Assembly: GCA_030686995.1 (NCBI GenBank)
Contig: CM060687.1
Coordinates: 172,031,090 to 172,095,089 of the forward strand
Reading direction: 5' to 3'
Length of the DNA: 64,000 bases
Source of the DNA: Artemisia argyi
Lineage: Eukaryota; Streptophyta; Magnoliopsida; Asterales; Asteraceae
The notes beneath the pieces are model-generated. The model ran no database searches. It had not been told where the DNA came from and saw nothing but the letters and a program-made list of their open reading frames with translations. The position numbers and the translations under genes were made by a program. Positions 52,875 through 63,378 of this stretch are shown piece by piece; the first letter of the stretch is position 1, and each line of letters opens with the position of its first letter.

Positions 52875-53180
52875 TGGTCTCATTCATTTTCCAAGACATT
52901 GTGAGATACAATGGTCTCATTCATTTTCCAAGACATTGTGAGATACAATGGTCTCATTCATTTTCCAAGACATTGTGAGATACAATGGTCTCATTCATTT
53001 TCCAAGACATTGTGAGATACAATGGTCTCATTCATTTTCCAAGACATTGTGAGATACAATGGTCTCATTTATTTTCCAAGACATTGTGAGATACAATGGT
53101 CTCATTCATTTTCCAAGACATTGTGAGATACAATGGTCTCATTTATTTTCCAAGACATTGCATGATACAATGGTCTTAAT
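52875..53180. repeat. 37-bp tandem repeats in X
   Basis: About eight units of TCTCATTCATTTTCCAAGAC followed by ATTGTGAGATACAATGG. Each unit contains the inverted words CCAAGACATTGT and ACAATGG, so the array can fold. Homologous to the array at 49440-49690 of Z. Confidence 0.9.
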
Positions 53181-53314
53181 CATTTCTCAAATGTTTTGAG
53201 TCACACAACGGTTTAACCTACTTCCCAGACATTGTGAATTGCACAATGGTCTAACCTACTTCCCAGACATTGTGAATTACACAATGGTCTAACCTACTTC
53301 CGAGACTTTGTGTT

Positions 53315-53659
53315 TTGTGCAAATGGTCTCTGGAATTATTCCATCACATCATCAATATCATTTCTTATGATATCAAAAACCCGTCACAACCTATCGATTT
53401 CAAAACAAGAAATATGAGATTTCTAAAGGACAAACTAATCCATCATCGACAAAAGCTGAACTTTCTCTACATTTATCAAAGTTTTCTTCTGAAACTTTCA
53501 TTGTTAAAAGTTCGTGATCCTGGCCAAGTATGTTCTATTTTAGAACTACTTAAAACTTCCTTTCCATACGTATCTACCCTTACTACCTTCTATGCAATGG
53601 AATATGAAAACATACGTTACAAGTCTTGTATGGACGGGACTTGCAACTTAAGGGTTTGA
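53315..53659 (+). CDS. 114-codon ORF of X, counterpart of the Z ORF
   Basis: Same length and frame as 49352-49008 in Z. No signal peptide, membrane segment or known motif is recognised. It is the longest non-repetitive sense ORF shared by both elements, so if the family encodes any protein this is the candidate. Confidence 0.3.
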   Translation: MCKWSLELFHHIINIISYDIKNPSQPIDFKTRNMRFLKDKLIHHRQKLNFLYIYQSFLLKLSLLKVRDPGQVCSILELLKTSFPYVSTLTTFYAMEYENIRYKSCMDGTCNLRV

Positions 53660-55154
53660 CATCGCCTTTGTTTAGTGAACAGTTTCCCGAAAGCAACGGA
53701 CATATCAAAAGTATACCTAGTTTAGGTATTTGAAAATTTTATCAAACCTTGGCTAAATATAGACTAGTCACCTATATTTAACCTAGGGACAGTGGAATAT
53801 AGTCTGACTAACTATATTCGACTTAGAATTTTCAAATACTGAGAGTAGTTGTACTAGGGTTATGTTCAGATTGATTTCCTACATGAACACGATAAACCAC
53901 CAGAATACATTAAAACAATCTAGAGACACGATAGTGCCTTACCACTCAGCAAGATCTTAACACCTTATTTGTATGATCTAAATTCATTCTTGAAAATTTT
54001 CATTTATGAGATAATCCGAACGACTATCTTGGGATAGTTATCAATTCTTCTCTTCATCCCGTGGAAGTACCATCCTGTTTAGGATACCATTCCGTCATAA
54101 ACTTTTAAAATCTCTTAAGATTTTTAAAGCAAACTCAACATCTATACCTAAGAGTATTAATGTTAAGCATACACTACACACTTTTGTTCATCAACATATC
54201 ATAACATTATCTTCACAACCGTTGGAACCACAAGCTCATTAACAGATTTTGATGCACTTTTAAAGCTCAAATCATCCTTAGTTACACCACAAGTACCCTC
54301 ATCAGCTTTACAAGTTTGAATATTCATCTTGTACTTTTGGAACACCAGTATCATCTCGTAATACACTACCTTGTAACTCACCGGCTAAGTATGAATGTTG
54401 TGTCGGGAATTCTTGAGTAGGATGATTTATAATGTCCTTATTTGAATGGATTGGGATGCCTTTTCATTTAAATAAAGAAATTATAAATCATCAAACCATA
54501 CGTTTATATTCCTTTAGTTACATTGTTTGGGATGCCTCTCTATATAAATAAAGAATTATAAACAAGTGGGCTTAATTATATCCGAAATAACATAAGTATG
54601 AAGTCAATAAACACTAGATACAACAACAGATTACCTATTAGGCTATGATTGCAACGACTATCCCAATTTCCATTAGTACGAGGTTTACATTTTGGTTTTC
54701 ATAATGATAGTGCAATAACAAACAAACTCATTACGGGGCCATGTAACCATACGCATGCGCAGTCGTACCAAACTCATTGCGAAGCCATGTAGCCATATGC
54801 ATAGGCAGCCGTACAATTCAAACAGGACTTGGTCCAACCACATGTTCAACGCTTATTCCATGATTCGATTCTTATATCAATTGCTATTGATACTTGACAA
54901 CTATATCAAGTTCTATTTTGATATTCAACTACTATATCAATTCCTATTAGTATTCGACTGCTATATCAATTTCCTTTGATATTCGACTATTACCATACCT
55001 TTCCTATATAAAAGTAAGCCTCATCCTACACCATACACTGAAATGAGAAATCAAACTACATCACCGGTAATCCCAGACTTCAGTCCTCATAAGTAACCAC
55101 ATCTCTTCATCAACACCACTCCAACATATGACACACATAGAACTTCGGGACGAA

Positions 55155-55176
55155 GTTCCCCGTAAGGGGTAGAGAC
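55155..55176 (+). promoter_or_regulatory. Polypurine tract of X
   Basis: GTAAGGGGTAGAGAC directly before the 3' LTR. It is preceded by a small palindrome, CGGGACGAAGTTCCCCG. Confidence 0.7.
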
Positions 55177-58100
55177 TGTAACAATTCACATTTTCAGGTT
55201 AATTACTTTTCCCGGAAAATTTCACTATTCATTTTTACTATTCATTTTTCCCGAAAACTTTCCCGAAAGTTGATTTTTATTTGATATTATCGAGTGATAA
55301 ATCATTTCCATGGCAAATTAAATGTTTGACATTCGTCAGATCGTTTTCTTAAAAGTTATTAAGGAATTACACGGAATTACACGTTTTAGGGTAAAACGTC
55401 AACCAGAAATTCTACGCACAACGAAATTCAACCCCGTCAGGTGACCCCACATCAGAAAAATGTTTGACACACTCATGATTTATTTGAGAATTAATCGTGA
55501 CTGAGAAAAACATGACCAAAGACTTCTCGGCAGGTCACCCAAGCCTGTACTACTCTCGCATGAGCACGCTTAACCGTATGGGCGATTAACCGTTAGACCA
55601 CAAAACGTTTTTCTAAGACTATTTGAGTTTTCAACTTATTAGAAAAAGTCAACATATTTTTCCCTCCTCCATTAACCAAAAATCATCCCTTGATGTTATA
55701 AGTCATTCCTTGATTTTTAGGCTTACGGTTTGATGTCTAAAAGACATTTAATACCAACCGACACTAGACTGAGCCCAGTCTAAACATTATAAGTCATTTT
55801 AAATCATTATTATCACATTAGAAAAGTAACATTTTACTTTTCTCAATTTTACGCAATATTCGTACGTTTTACGTATTACGCGTTTTAGACCCGTGTTTCC
55901 AGTTTTTAGCAGGGTTTACCACCCAAATGGAACCTACCACTCATTTTATATTTTATTATGGGACATATGGACATGTCTAACAATACTTTAAAGTTCCATA
56001 ATTTTACGACACCCGGTTTTACGTTTTGAGGCCTAATCATTTACGGTTGTCATTTCCCGGAGTCAAAACTCTTCCTAATACTTAGGATAATACCAAGCAA
56101 AGTCCACACCTTGTCCCCCAAGCTTGTGAACCGCCTAGGAGGGGGGATTCACCACCCATGTGGCTTGATCTTATGCCTTGTGTCATGAGATGTGAACATG
56201 TGTTCAACTTGGCCTCCAAGTGTTGACTAGTCAACAATGTAACCTCCTCATTTGCATATAAATGCTTCTCCTCCCACTCCTTGACCATATGAACGACCCA
56301 CACACACAACACACTTCATTTTACTAGTTTACTTCAAGTTCCATCCAAGAAATCAAGTGCAATATCCATACATAAACCCTAGTTTAGTTTTGATTCATCA
56401 AAACTACTTCAAATCTTTAGAACTTTGGTGATTTCTCTTGAGTTTGAATCCACTCAAGTCACCTCAATTTTCATCATCTCTCTTTCAAGATTACAAGAGT
56501 AGAAAGATTGCATGAAGTGAAATGGGTTGAAGCAAGTCTATCAATGTCCTATCCTTACATGTTAACTTCCTTTCATCTTTGAAAGCCAAAAGTTGTGAGC
56601 CAAACCCTAACTTGATTCTTGTTAAATAATCATGTTCATGTTATTTACATGTTATTCTTGCTATATTATGTCTTGTAGTTATGTCCATGATGTATAAAAA
56701 TGATTAAAACAAGTTATTGTACATGATTGATAAAGACAAGTTCATAAAACAAGTAAACTAGTGACTTTCTTGGTAAGACCTGATCAAAATGGTAAAAATA
56801 TGATATTGGATCATTACATATTGTAGTAGAGGACTTAACAAGGAAACCATAGCAATTTGAACCACCCAAAACGAGTATACGAGTCAAAAGTTACGCCCAT
56901 TTGAAGTTACCAAAGATTTCCGGCAAAACTGCCAAATACCATTCTGATCAAATTTGGGTTTTGAAAGTCCCACTTCTGGTCCGATTCATCAAAAAGTTAA
57001 AACACGAAAGTTGTCCGGAACGACGTTTTCGTTCAAGACAAAGAAGCTCGAGCCCTAAAAACGCTTTCCGAGTGATAAAATTCTTCAAATTCTAAACAGC
57101 CCATTTTTAGGCGAAAGTCACAAGATTATGGTTATACTTTGAAAGGAACAAGAGGTCTTATGACCTATAATCAAGACCACAACCATGGCTAGAGCCAAGG
57201 TTGTGTCTCATGACCTTGAAACAAGGACCAAAGGTCATGGCTAGGCCATGACGAAATGACCATACCAACTTTCATAGGCGTAAACATGAAACAAAGAGTT
57301 GACGAGAACTTGAACAAGCAATTTGGATCTACTTCACTTAAAAGGGAACCATGAGATATTACCAAGAGAAAATGGTCATACAAAACTTATGAAACATACC
57401 CTAATAACAATCTTCATGTACTAATAAACTTTCCTAAGTTTATTCAAATATCGGACATGTAACCTTTCGGATCAAAACTTATATCTATATATTTCATCAA
57501 CTACTACAATAGTAGGGAGCCTCATGTGAGGAGTTCATTATGTAAGCCGTCGAGATGAGTTGTGGATTTACGAGTTAAAGTGTCCTGGCTCCTCGAACGC
57601 TTACTAACATGACTTCTGAATTATGTCGGCCCGAACAGTAGTAAACGATATACAAAACATACATGTTTCATGAATCTTTTCTTTCTAAGACTTACATTAT
57701 ACATCATACCACATCATGGACTAAATGCAAGATATATATATAGGCACTACTTCATATTCTTTACTCCAATCCTAAGTCGCGACATTCTATTATAGGTTGC
57801 TCATAGAACCTTCACGATTCAACCGTTACATTCATTACTTGCTATCTTACTTAAGGTGAGTTCATAGCCCCACTTTCGATTACTTAATTGTTTTACAAAC
57901 CCTTGGGGGGAATACATGCTATTTATAACCGAGCACAATGTTTTTAAATTGTATGCTTACCTGATTGTTTTATTATCACTAAGTACCAACCTTGCTAAAC
58001 CGAGATCCTTTATTATGAACCATTTAGTCACTAGCAATAGCGAGCGCGAATATTATTAATAGGCCTATTCGGATTGACGAATCCCATTTGTATTGACTAA

Positions 58101-58646
58101 GTTCAAACAAATGCAATAATATTTGAGATTTAGGTATGTTAGCAAAGTACCTACCGGGATAAATCTGCCGATCGATATTGGTACACGTTAACGTTATGGT
58201 GTCATAAGCTTAGTGTATAATACATGTTCCGGGCGTATAATAACGTAGCCTACCTGTTTTGTTTTCCAAACATTGGTGTGAGCCTATAACTCACACTACC
58301 AACATATTGTGTTCAATCGATTTAACAAACTCTATGAATATCACTCAACCTTTGTGTTGACCTCTCAAGCATGTATTTCAGGTTCATGACGATCAAGGAT
58401 GGCACGGAAGGACACGGATACTCAAGAGGGCTATAAATTTTATTATCATTCAAAACTCATTTCATGTAAATTGTAAACATGGAACCATTTGGGACCTCAT
58501 TTTGTAATCTCTGATATTTATATAATTTGAATGATAAATCTTTTAAAACGACTCAATTGGAGTTCGTTTTCTATTATTGTGACTATTGTGCCGTTGAGTA
58601 ACACCCAGTTCGAATTCCGCTGCAACCATGAATTGGGGGTGTTACA
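55177..58646 (+). repeat. 3' LTR of X
   Basis: 3470 bp, uninterrupted. It gives the intact form of the LTR that Z splits at 46467/51317 (here ...CGGCCCGAACAGTAG... at ~57630). Confidence 0.95.
55521..55576 (-). other. 5S rRNA-like segment in the 3' LTR of X
   Basis: Same as 44352-44407 with one difference seen (GACTTCTCGG for GACTTCCCGG). Confidence 0.8.
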
Positions 58647-60617
58647 CGTTTGATAACCATCCACACCTCGTCGGGACATAACGACCCGTGGAAACCTATA
58701 CTTCCGCGGAGCATTGACCTAGGCAGTTTGACCTTGTTGATCACTCACATTGGTCAATTTAGGTTGACGTTTTAGCATCAATCACAAGTCGTTCTTAAAT
58801 TTCCTGTCTTTAATTTCTGTAATTTAAACCTGGTCCAAACTCTTACTGCTCGAGCTTATGAGTTAATTAATAGCTTAGCAAGTTCAAGTTTAACATTCAA
58901 ATTAATCAAGGGTGGTGTAGAAAGTGATTTGTAGTGTTAAGCATCCTCTTTTGTTTGTAAGCCCAACTGTTACTTTTCACTCATAGTAACTGCATTTGTT
59001 CAACTACTTATTTTTTTGTTTATCCCCTATCTTCATTTGCTTTATTTGACAAATAGTAGCTTAGTATGAACTGATATTGCTTAATCTCTTAACATTATAG
59101 TTTAAAGTCGTGTAAAAAAAATAACCATTTCTTATTTAAAGGGGTGTTTGGGATAGTAACTGTCGTTGGTTAAAAACGAGCCCTGGTTATTTTTCCATCT
59201 AAAACAATTTTGAATCATTACTAGTAGTAGTTCAGAAGCAATACTTTTCATTTTTTAAGTAGTTTCAAGGTGATTTGGTCGATTTTCTACAAATTTTCAA
59301 TGTGAACTATTTTCAATAAGTAGTTTCGGTTAGACTTAGTTTGAGCTCTATCTACTTGATATTTCTCGCATACCTTAGTCTTTGGTAGGATAATACAATT
59401 GTGCAATAGCTGGTAATAGGATTTCATAAATCAATAGTACCTCATTTTTTCTAGGTCAGAATTTACTTGTAGTATTTGTCTAAAAATTCTTAGATTTATT
59501 TGAATAGTTTTAGTATTTATTAGGAGCTAATTAGTAATTTATAGTATTTAAATCATATTAATTAGAATCCTAATTATATTTTTAATGTTGTTTTTCCTAA
59601 AATTTCGTTTTGTCATCTAGTACGTAGGAAATTTAGTTGTATGCTCGTAGCACTAGTCGTGCTTAGATTTCGCTTTTTATGTTACTCGTTGACATTATTT
59701 TTAGTCAAAACACGCGTTTTTGGGTTTTAGATACTTTTCAGGTTTCCTAGCTTTATGTTATTGTTTTATATGCTTTAATATATGTTTTCTAGTGGAGGTT
59801 CTCCTTTCATGTTCTCATACACAACTATATCTTTTCACCATTCACATCACTCGATCACTAACAAGAACCAATTTACCATTTCACACCTCGTCGGGACTTA
59901 ACGACCCGGGGAAACACTATATTCACCGGAGAATATGCGAGGTTTGACTATTCTGACTATCCATTAGTCGAGTGGTTGATCTGAGTGTATCAAAGAGCAA
60001 AATATTGAATATAGGAATCGCATTAATGAAGATGACCAAGGTGGAATACAGTATTCCGATGATGAGGAAGAATATGTTAATGTTCGACACCGGTATTCAG
60101 GCAATGAAAATCATGACAAAGAAAATGAAGTGGAGCATGTTGAACATGAAGAGGCCGACAAAAATGATTTGACATCAAATATTGACCGTGAGGTATCGTA
60201 AATGAATAACATTTTTTATATTTATATATATTTAACCATTTTTAAGTTTTGCATATGAGATCGTGTAACTTATATTTGTTTTTACATTATAGATATTTGA
60301 GACCAATGTCACAAACATTGAGCCAATGAACATTGAGGTATTAAACATTGCATTTGCGTGTGAAGTTGGTGAACATACTTGCTTTAAAATACATCTATAG
60401 CAACCTAACTACACTTTGGCAAATGATGCAGGAAAATGTGGATGAATTTACTTGTAATCCTAGCAAGAACAGTTGTGTGGCAAATGAAAATGGCCCGTCA
60501 AGTGTGCAATCATCTGGAAACATTCGAAAGAGGCCACGCTCGATGTTGGAATCATCAGCTTATAAAACTGAAGAATCTTTCAAAAAAGATGGTGATAGTG
60601 GGACTGGAAAAGATTGA

Positions 60618-61181
60618 ATGCTATGAATCAAAACTGAACTTTTTATCTTTTTTAGATTTTTATTTTTTTGCCATTGCACAATATACTTGCTAAAAAGGGA
60701 TGTGTTTGTTTACTATATTTTATTATGATTTGACTTTGTTACTTGTGTTATATTATCATTATATTTGTGATATGAAGTTTTTTACCTTAAAAATTTATGT
60801 AACCTTGGATATGCATTAATTCGTATTAATTGGTGACACATATTATGCATGTGTTGCATGTTATCTTTAACAAAAATTACATATAACTGTTAAAAATAAC
60901 CAATAACATTGTATTTTAATCACTGTGCAAAACTTTGATATACGGTATCATTATACCTGAAATTATGGCATGCCTCTATAACACTTTAAATACAACATCG
61001 AATTATTTAAAATATTATGACGAAAAGGAATATAACAAACGAGTGAAAAATATTATGATATCTAAATCAATGAAATGATTAAAGTTTAAAATGCAACACG
61101 AAATCATATAAATAAAATCAAAGTATACTAACGTTGAATGTTTTTAAAAACAATAATAAATAACACGGCATAGAAACGAAA
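60618..61181. other. AT-rich spacer
   Basis: 3' flank of the RPA-like gene. No coding sequence supported. Confidence 0.5.
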
Positions 61182-61484
61182 TCACAAGCTATTATAATAG
61201 TCTATTTGCTTTTTAACATCGACTATTGTCTCTTGATACTCTGTTATTTTCTTATTTCGTTGATTGATTGCCTCTTGAAGTTCCATCACTCTTTGTTCAT
61301 CGCTAACATTTTCTGCTTTCAATAATCTTATTAGTCTATTGAGCTGATCAAGATAAGCCCCTGGTAAAAAATACCTCACAACACCTGGGCATCTGTTCGA
61401 ATTTGTAGATGTATCTTCTGATGAAGAACCACTTCTTGGCCGTTTGTTTGTTACATTTGATGGTGAGAAATACTCACGACCCAT
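61182..61484 (-). CDS. 100-aa coiled-coil ORF of unknown function
   Basis: ATG at 61484, TAA-type end at 61182. The N-terminal third is polar with KRPRSGSSSEDTSTNSN; the rest is a strongly helical heptad-rich segment (LDQLNRLIRLLKAENVSDEQ, then VMELQEAINQRNKKITEYQE) predicted to form a coiled coil. No known family is recognised. Open without stops, unlike most of its neighbours. It lies 560 bp beyond the RPA-like gene, convergent with it. Confidence 0.5.
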   Translation of the reverse strand: MGREYFSPSNVTNKRPRSGSSSEDTSTNSNRCPGVVRYFLPGAYLDQLNRLIRLLKAENVSDEQRVMELQEAINQRNKKITEYQETIVDVKKQIDYYNSL

Positions 61485-62069
61485 CAAAATAATTTTTAAT
61501 CAAACACACAGGAAGTTGTGTGTTTTCATGAAATCAAACAAGCATTTATAGGTATCTACAAGATATATAATTCGTGTTGGATTTATATTAAATTTAAACA
61601 AAATTCCATATACCATATTTATCTACTTATATATAATATTGAATATGTTATCAAACTGTTAATATTCTAATATTAATGCATGTCTTTATATTTCCTAATC
61701 ATAAGTTATTTGAGTATAATATCTTTTACTGTATTTGTTACGTTAACATATATTATATATATTTTTTTAGTTTTTAGAAATAATCTTGCGTTTTAGAAGT
61801 CTATAAACCTTTATCATATATATCGTGATCGTATTTGTTATGTAAACATATCTTCCAATATTTTATGGTTATCATATAATTTTCTTGCGTTTTAGAAGTC
61901 TATAAATCTTTATCATATATACTGTGATCATATTTGTTATGTTAACATATCTTCTAATATTTTATGGTTATCATATAATTTTTTCACTTATATGTTAAGA
62001 AAACGTATTTTAAATTTTTTAAAAGTATTTTGCAAGTTTTAAACAATAAATTTTGTTCACTGAAATTCC
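61485..62069. other. AT-rich spacer with a repeated segment
   Basis: CTTGCGTTTTAGAAGTCTAT and the following ~90 bases occur at about 61784 and again at about 61884, an imperfect tandem duplication of ~100 bp. It may contain the divergent promoters of the ORFs at 61484 and 62070. Confidence 0.5.
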
Positions 62070-62426
62070 ATGGCTCCGAGATTTCTAAAGTGTCAAAGGA
62101 TCGCAGAACAAATTGGCGATAGACAAATTGATAAAATCCTAAAAGAAATTTATTCAAGAGAAAAGCAAGCCTATGAATGTGATGAAAAAGAGTATAATCA
62201 AAGGATTGGAGAGTTGGAAGCTAGGATTGATCACAGACGTGGTATTATTGTTGAGCTACAGAAGTATGGCTTTGATCCTGTTGTTGACGAGCCTTTGTCT
62301 GTTTTGAAGGCGGCAGAGCAAGATGATTTTGCTAATATAGAACGGTTGATTGAGTTGAGCATTGTTGCTGCTTTATGGGCTACTGAGAAATCAAAGCTGA
62401 TGAAGAGGATTAAGATAGTTAAATAA
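62070..62426 (+). CDS. 118-aa charged helical ORF of unknown function
   Basis: ATG 62070 to TAA. It reads MAPRFLKCQRIAEQIGDRQI, then a charged helix (REKQAYECDEKEYNQRIGEL) and a C-terminal helical part ending KLMKRIKIVK. Probably all-helical, possibly coiled coil from ~30 to 70. No family is recognised. Divergent from the ORF at 61182-61484 with 585 bp between. The frame is intact. Confidence 0.55.
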   Translation: MAPRFLKCQRIAEQIGDRQIDKILKEIYSREKQAYECDEKEYNQRIGELEARIDHRRGIIVELQKYGFDPVVDEPLSVLKAAEQDDFANIERLIELSIVAALWATEKSKLMKRIKIVK

Positions 62427-62821
62427 AGTGGTTCATATTAGTGTTGTTTCTATTGTTTTATCCTTTAAACTTTAGCTTTCTTTTGTGTCAATGTTTTGGA
62501 TTAAAGTACCAGCGTTGTTTTACTTATTCAATCTTAATATTTATGGTTATTTTTAAATGTTTATGTGTTTAGTATTATTTGTGCATTGAAATACATAATG
62601 CACATATAAAACTCATTAGATATTGGTTTAAAATATTCTTTAACTTAGGTATTCGTTAATTCGTTTAAATTGAAACCGGAATCACATAAACTTAAATTTC
62701 ATTAATAAAAACATAAAAACGTTACATAAACATAAACTAAAAACGATACGAAATTGAAAAATTACAATACTGAATTTAAAACATAAACATAAATTAAACT
62801 TCAATCGAAGAATAAAATATC
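62427..62821. other. AT-rich spacer
   Basis: Convergent intergenic region between two small ORFs. Nothing else seen. Confidence 0.5.
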
Positions 62822-63003
62822 CTAGGTTTGAGAGTTGTTGGAGTCGTATCCATCATGATACGGATCGTAACTCGCAAACTGCTCTGCTTCTAACTGAGCT
62901 TCTAACTTGCTCAGCTCCCGCTCCGTGTCAGAATTCCAGCCATCATCATCAACTCTTGGTGCATATGAACTTGATTCACCTGGTGGTTGTTGTTGTTGTT
63001 GTT

Positions 63004-63037
<34 letters not shown>

Positions 63038-63378
63038 CTGCTCAATGGCAGAAGTTTCCACGTTTTCTTGAAAACTCCAACGTATTTTGTTGGAAATTTG
63101 GTCTTGTATGTCAGTCACGCAAGACCACAAAGTCTCAGTAACTGCAGCATCTTTACGATATTCATCGTAAAGAACTGATCAATCACAACTTTGCGTTCTT
63201 CCAATATGTCGTTTCACTCAACATATCGTTCTCTCAAACGTCTTTTAAGAGCTTTTGCTTATTCAAACATTTCAATCACTTTGACAATAGCCTCTTTTCG
63301 TTCCATGTTGTCTTTATCAGCTTGTTTTTGGAAATACTCTTGGATTTCTTTGGCGGTGTGGGGAAGTTTACAAGCCAT
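62822..63378 (-). pseudogene. ~185-aa charged, Gln-rich small gene with two stops and a frameshift
   Basis: From ATG 63378 the frame reads MACKLPHTAKEIQEYFQKQA..., meets TAA and TGA within the first 60 codons, and shifts frame near 63155, where one T appears to be missing before ACGATGAATATCG. It then continues WSCVTDIQDQISNKIRWSFQ, a Gln/His tract (63050-62985), and an acidic tail (DDDGWNSDTERELSKLEAQL) to TAG at 62822-62824. The coherent composition on both sides of each lesion supports one ancestral gene. Function unknown; predicted helical. Confidence 0.55.

Larger units (their letters stand above)
44008..58646 (+). mobile_element. Large non-autonomous LTR element 'X' (LARD) with 3470-bp LTRs
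   Basis: Ends TGTAACAATTC and GGGGGTGTTACA; target duplication CGTTT at 44003-44007 and 58647-58651. LTRs: 44008-46467 plus 51317-52326 (5', split by Z) and 55177-58646 (3'), both 3470 bp. Internal region 52327-55176 (2850 bp) has an initiator-tRNA-Met primer site, tandem repeats and small ORFs but no pol. About eight LTR-LTR differences were seen by eye, so it is young. The TGTAACA...TGTTACA ends and primer site recall Tekay/Del-type Gypsy elements; that lineage is inference. Confidence 0.93.
33255..58784 (+). mobile_element. Non-autonomous Gypsy-type LTR element 'V' (Athila-like), itself carrying X and Z
   Basis: LTRs start TGATGAGTGCTCAAAC and end TTTAGCATCAATCA. The target duplication is CAAGT at 33250-33254 and 58785-58789. 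The internal region is 36979-40388 with a primer site matching tRNA-Asp and one long gag-like ORF; there is no protease, reverse transcriptase or integrase. The LTRs are about 3.7 kb, so more than half of the element is LTR. Differences between the two LTRs are roughly 1-2% by eye, older than X and Z. The Athila-like label is from the tRNA-Asp primer site and ORF style. Confidence 0.9.
40389..58784 (+). repeat. 3' LTR of V, interrupted by X
   Basis: LTR sequence is 40389-44007 and 58652-58784, with element X and one extra CGTTT between. The same order as in the 5' LTR is kept across the insertion site (...CACGAAATCGTTT / GATAACCATCCACAC). An extra 28-bp piece with CGTACGTTTACG near 43820 is not in the 5' LTR. 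Confidence 0.9.
32429..59992 (+). mobile_element. Solo LTR 'W' (about 2.03 kb without its nested insert) in exon 24 of the RPA-like gene
   Basis: Starts TGATGAGTATGCAAATACTC and ends ...GATCTGAGTGTATCA, flanked by AAGAG at 32424-32428 and 59993-59997. The own sequence is 32429-33254 plus 58790-59992. No primer site, polypurine tract or coding sequence is found in it, so it is a single LTR left by recombination. It resembles the LTR of V at both ends (TGATGAGT...ACTCATCAT start; CACCTCGTCGGGAC(A/T)TAACG near the end), so the two families are related. It separates codons of one exon exactly. Confidence 0.88.
26680..60617 (+). pseudogene. Replication protein A large-subunit-like gene, ~26 exons, split by a 27.6-kb insertion
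   Basis: Exons 1-15 (26680-30059) are short, all phase 1, and encode a polar N-terminal region with repeats and AT-hook-like RRPGRPPVN. Exons 16-19 (30141-31053) carry the first OB folds (DUF223-like; MTLIKDVDPMIINMAIKGRC, then CTFWDNWALLWDDY). Exons 20-23 (31175-32153) give the rest, including the RPA-C zinc ribbon (CKTC...LWLCKKHG, GSAQVVIFDNA). Exon 24 is acidic and interrupted at 32428/59998. Exons 25 and 26 (60293-60337, 60432-60617) end at TGA. RPA-like proteins bind single-stranded DNA; in plants they are host genes or Helitron cargo. Lesions: one A missing in the run 30800-30804, probable one-base loss at the start of exon 21 (31333), TAG 31415-31417, TGA 31872-31874, and the insertion. 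Start chosen at ATG 26680 because only that frame feeds exon 2. Confidence 0.82.

Noticed and set aside
52875..53180. CRISPR-like regularly spaced repeats (also 49440-49690)
   Set aside because: The 37-bp units are directly adjacent with no unique spacers, lie inside a plant retroelement and recur in its relative; they are a plain tandem array.
44008..58646. X or Z as canonical Cassandra elements because of the 5S sequence
   Set aside because: LTR lengths of 1.03 and 3.47 kb, a 2.8-kb internal region with tandem repeats and the antisense orientation of the 5S part do not fit the described ~0.3-kb LTRs.
62956..63178. Plus-strand ORFs of Val/Leu repeats
   Set aside because: Antisense of the Gln/His tract of the minus-strand pseudogene.
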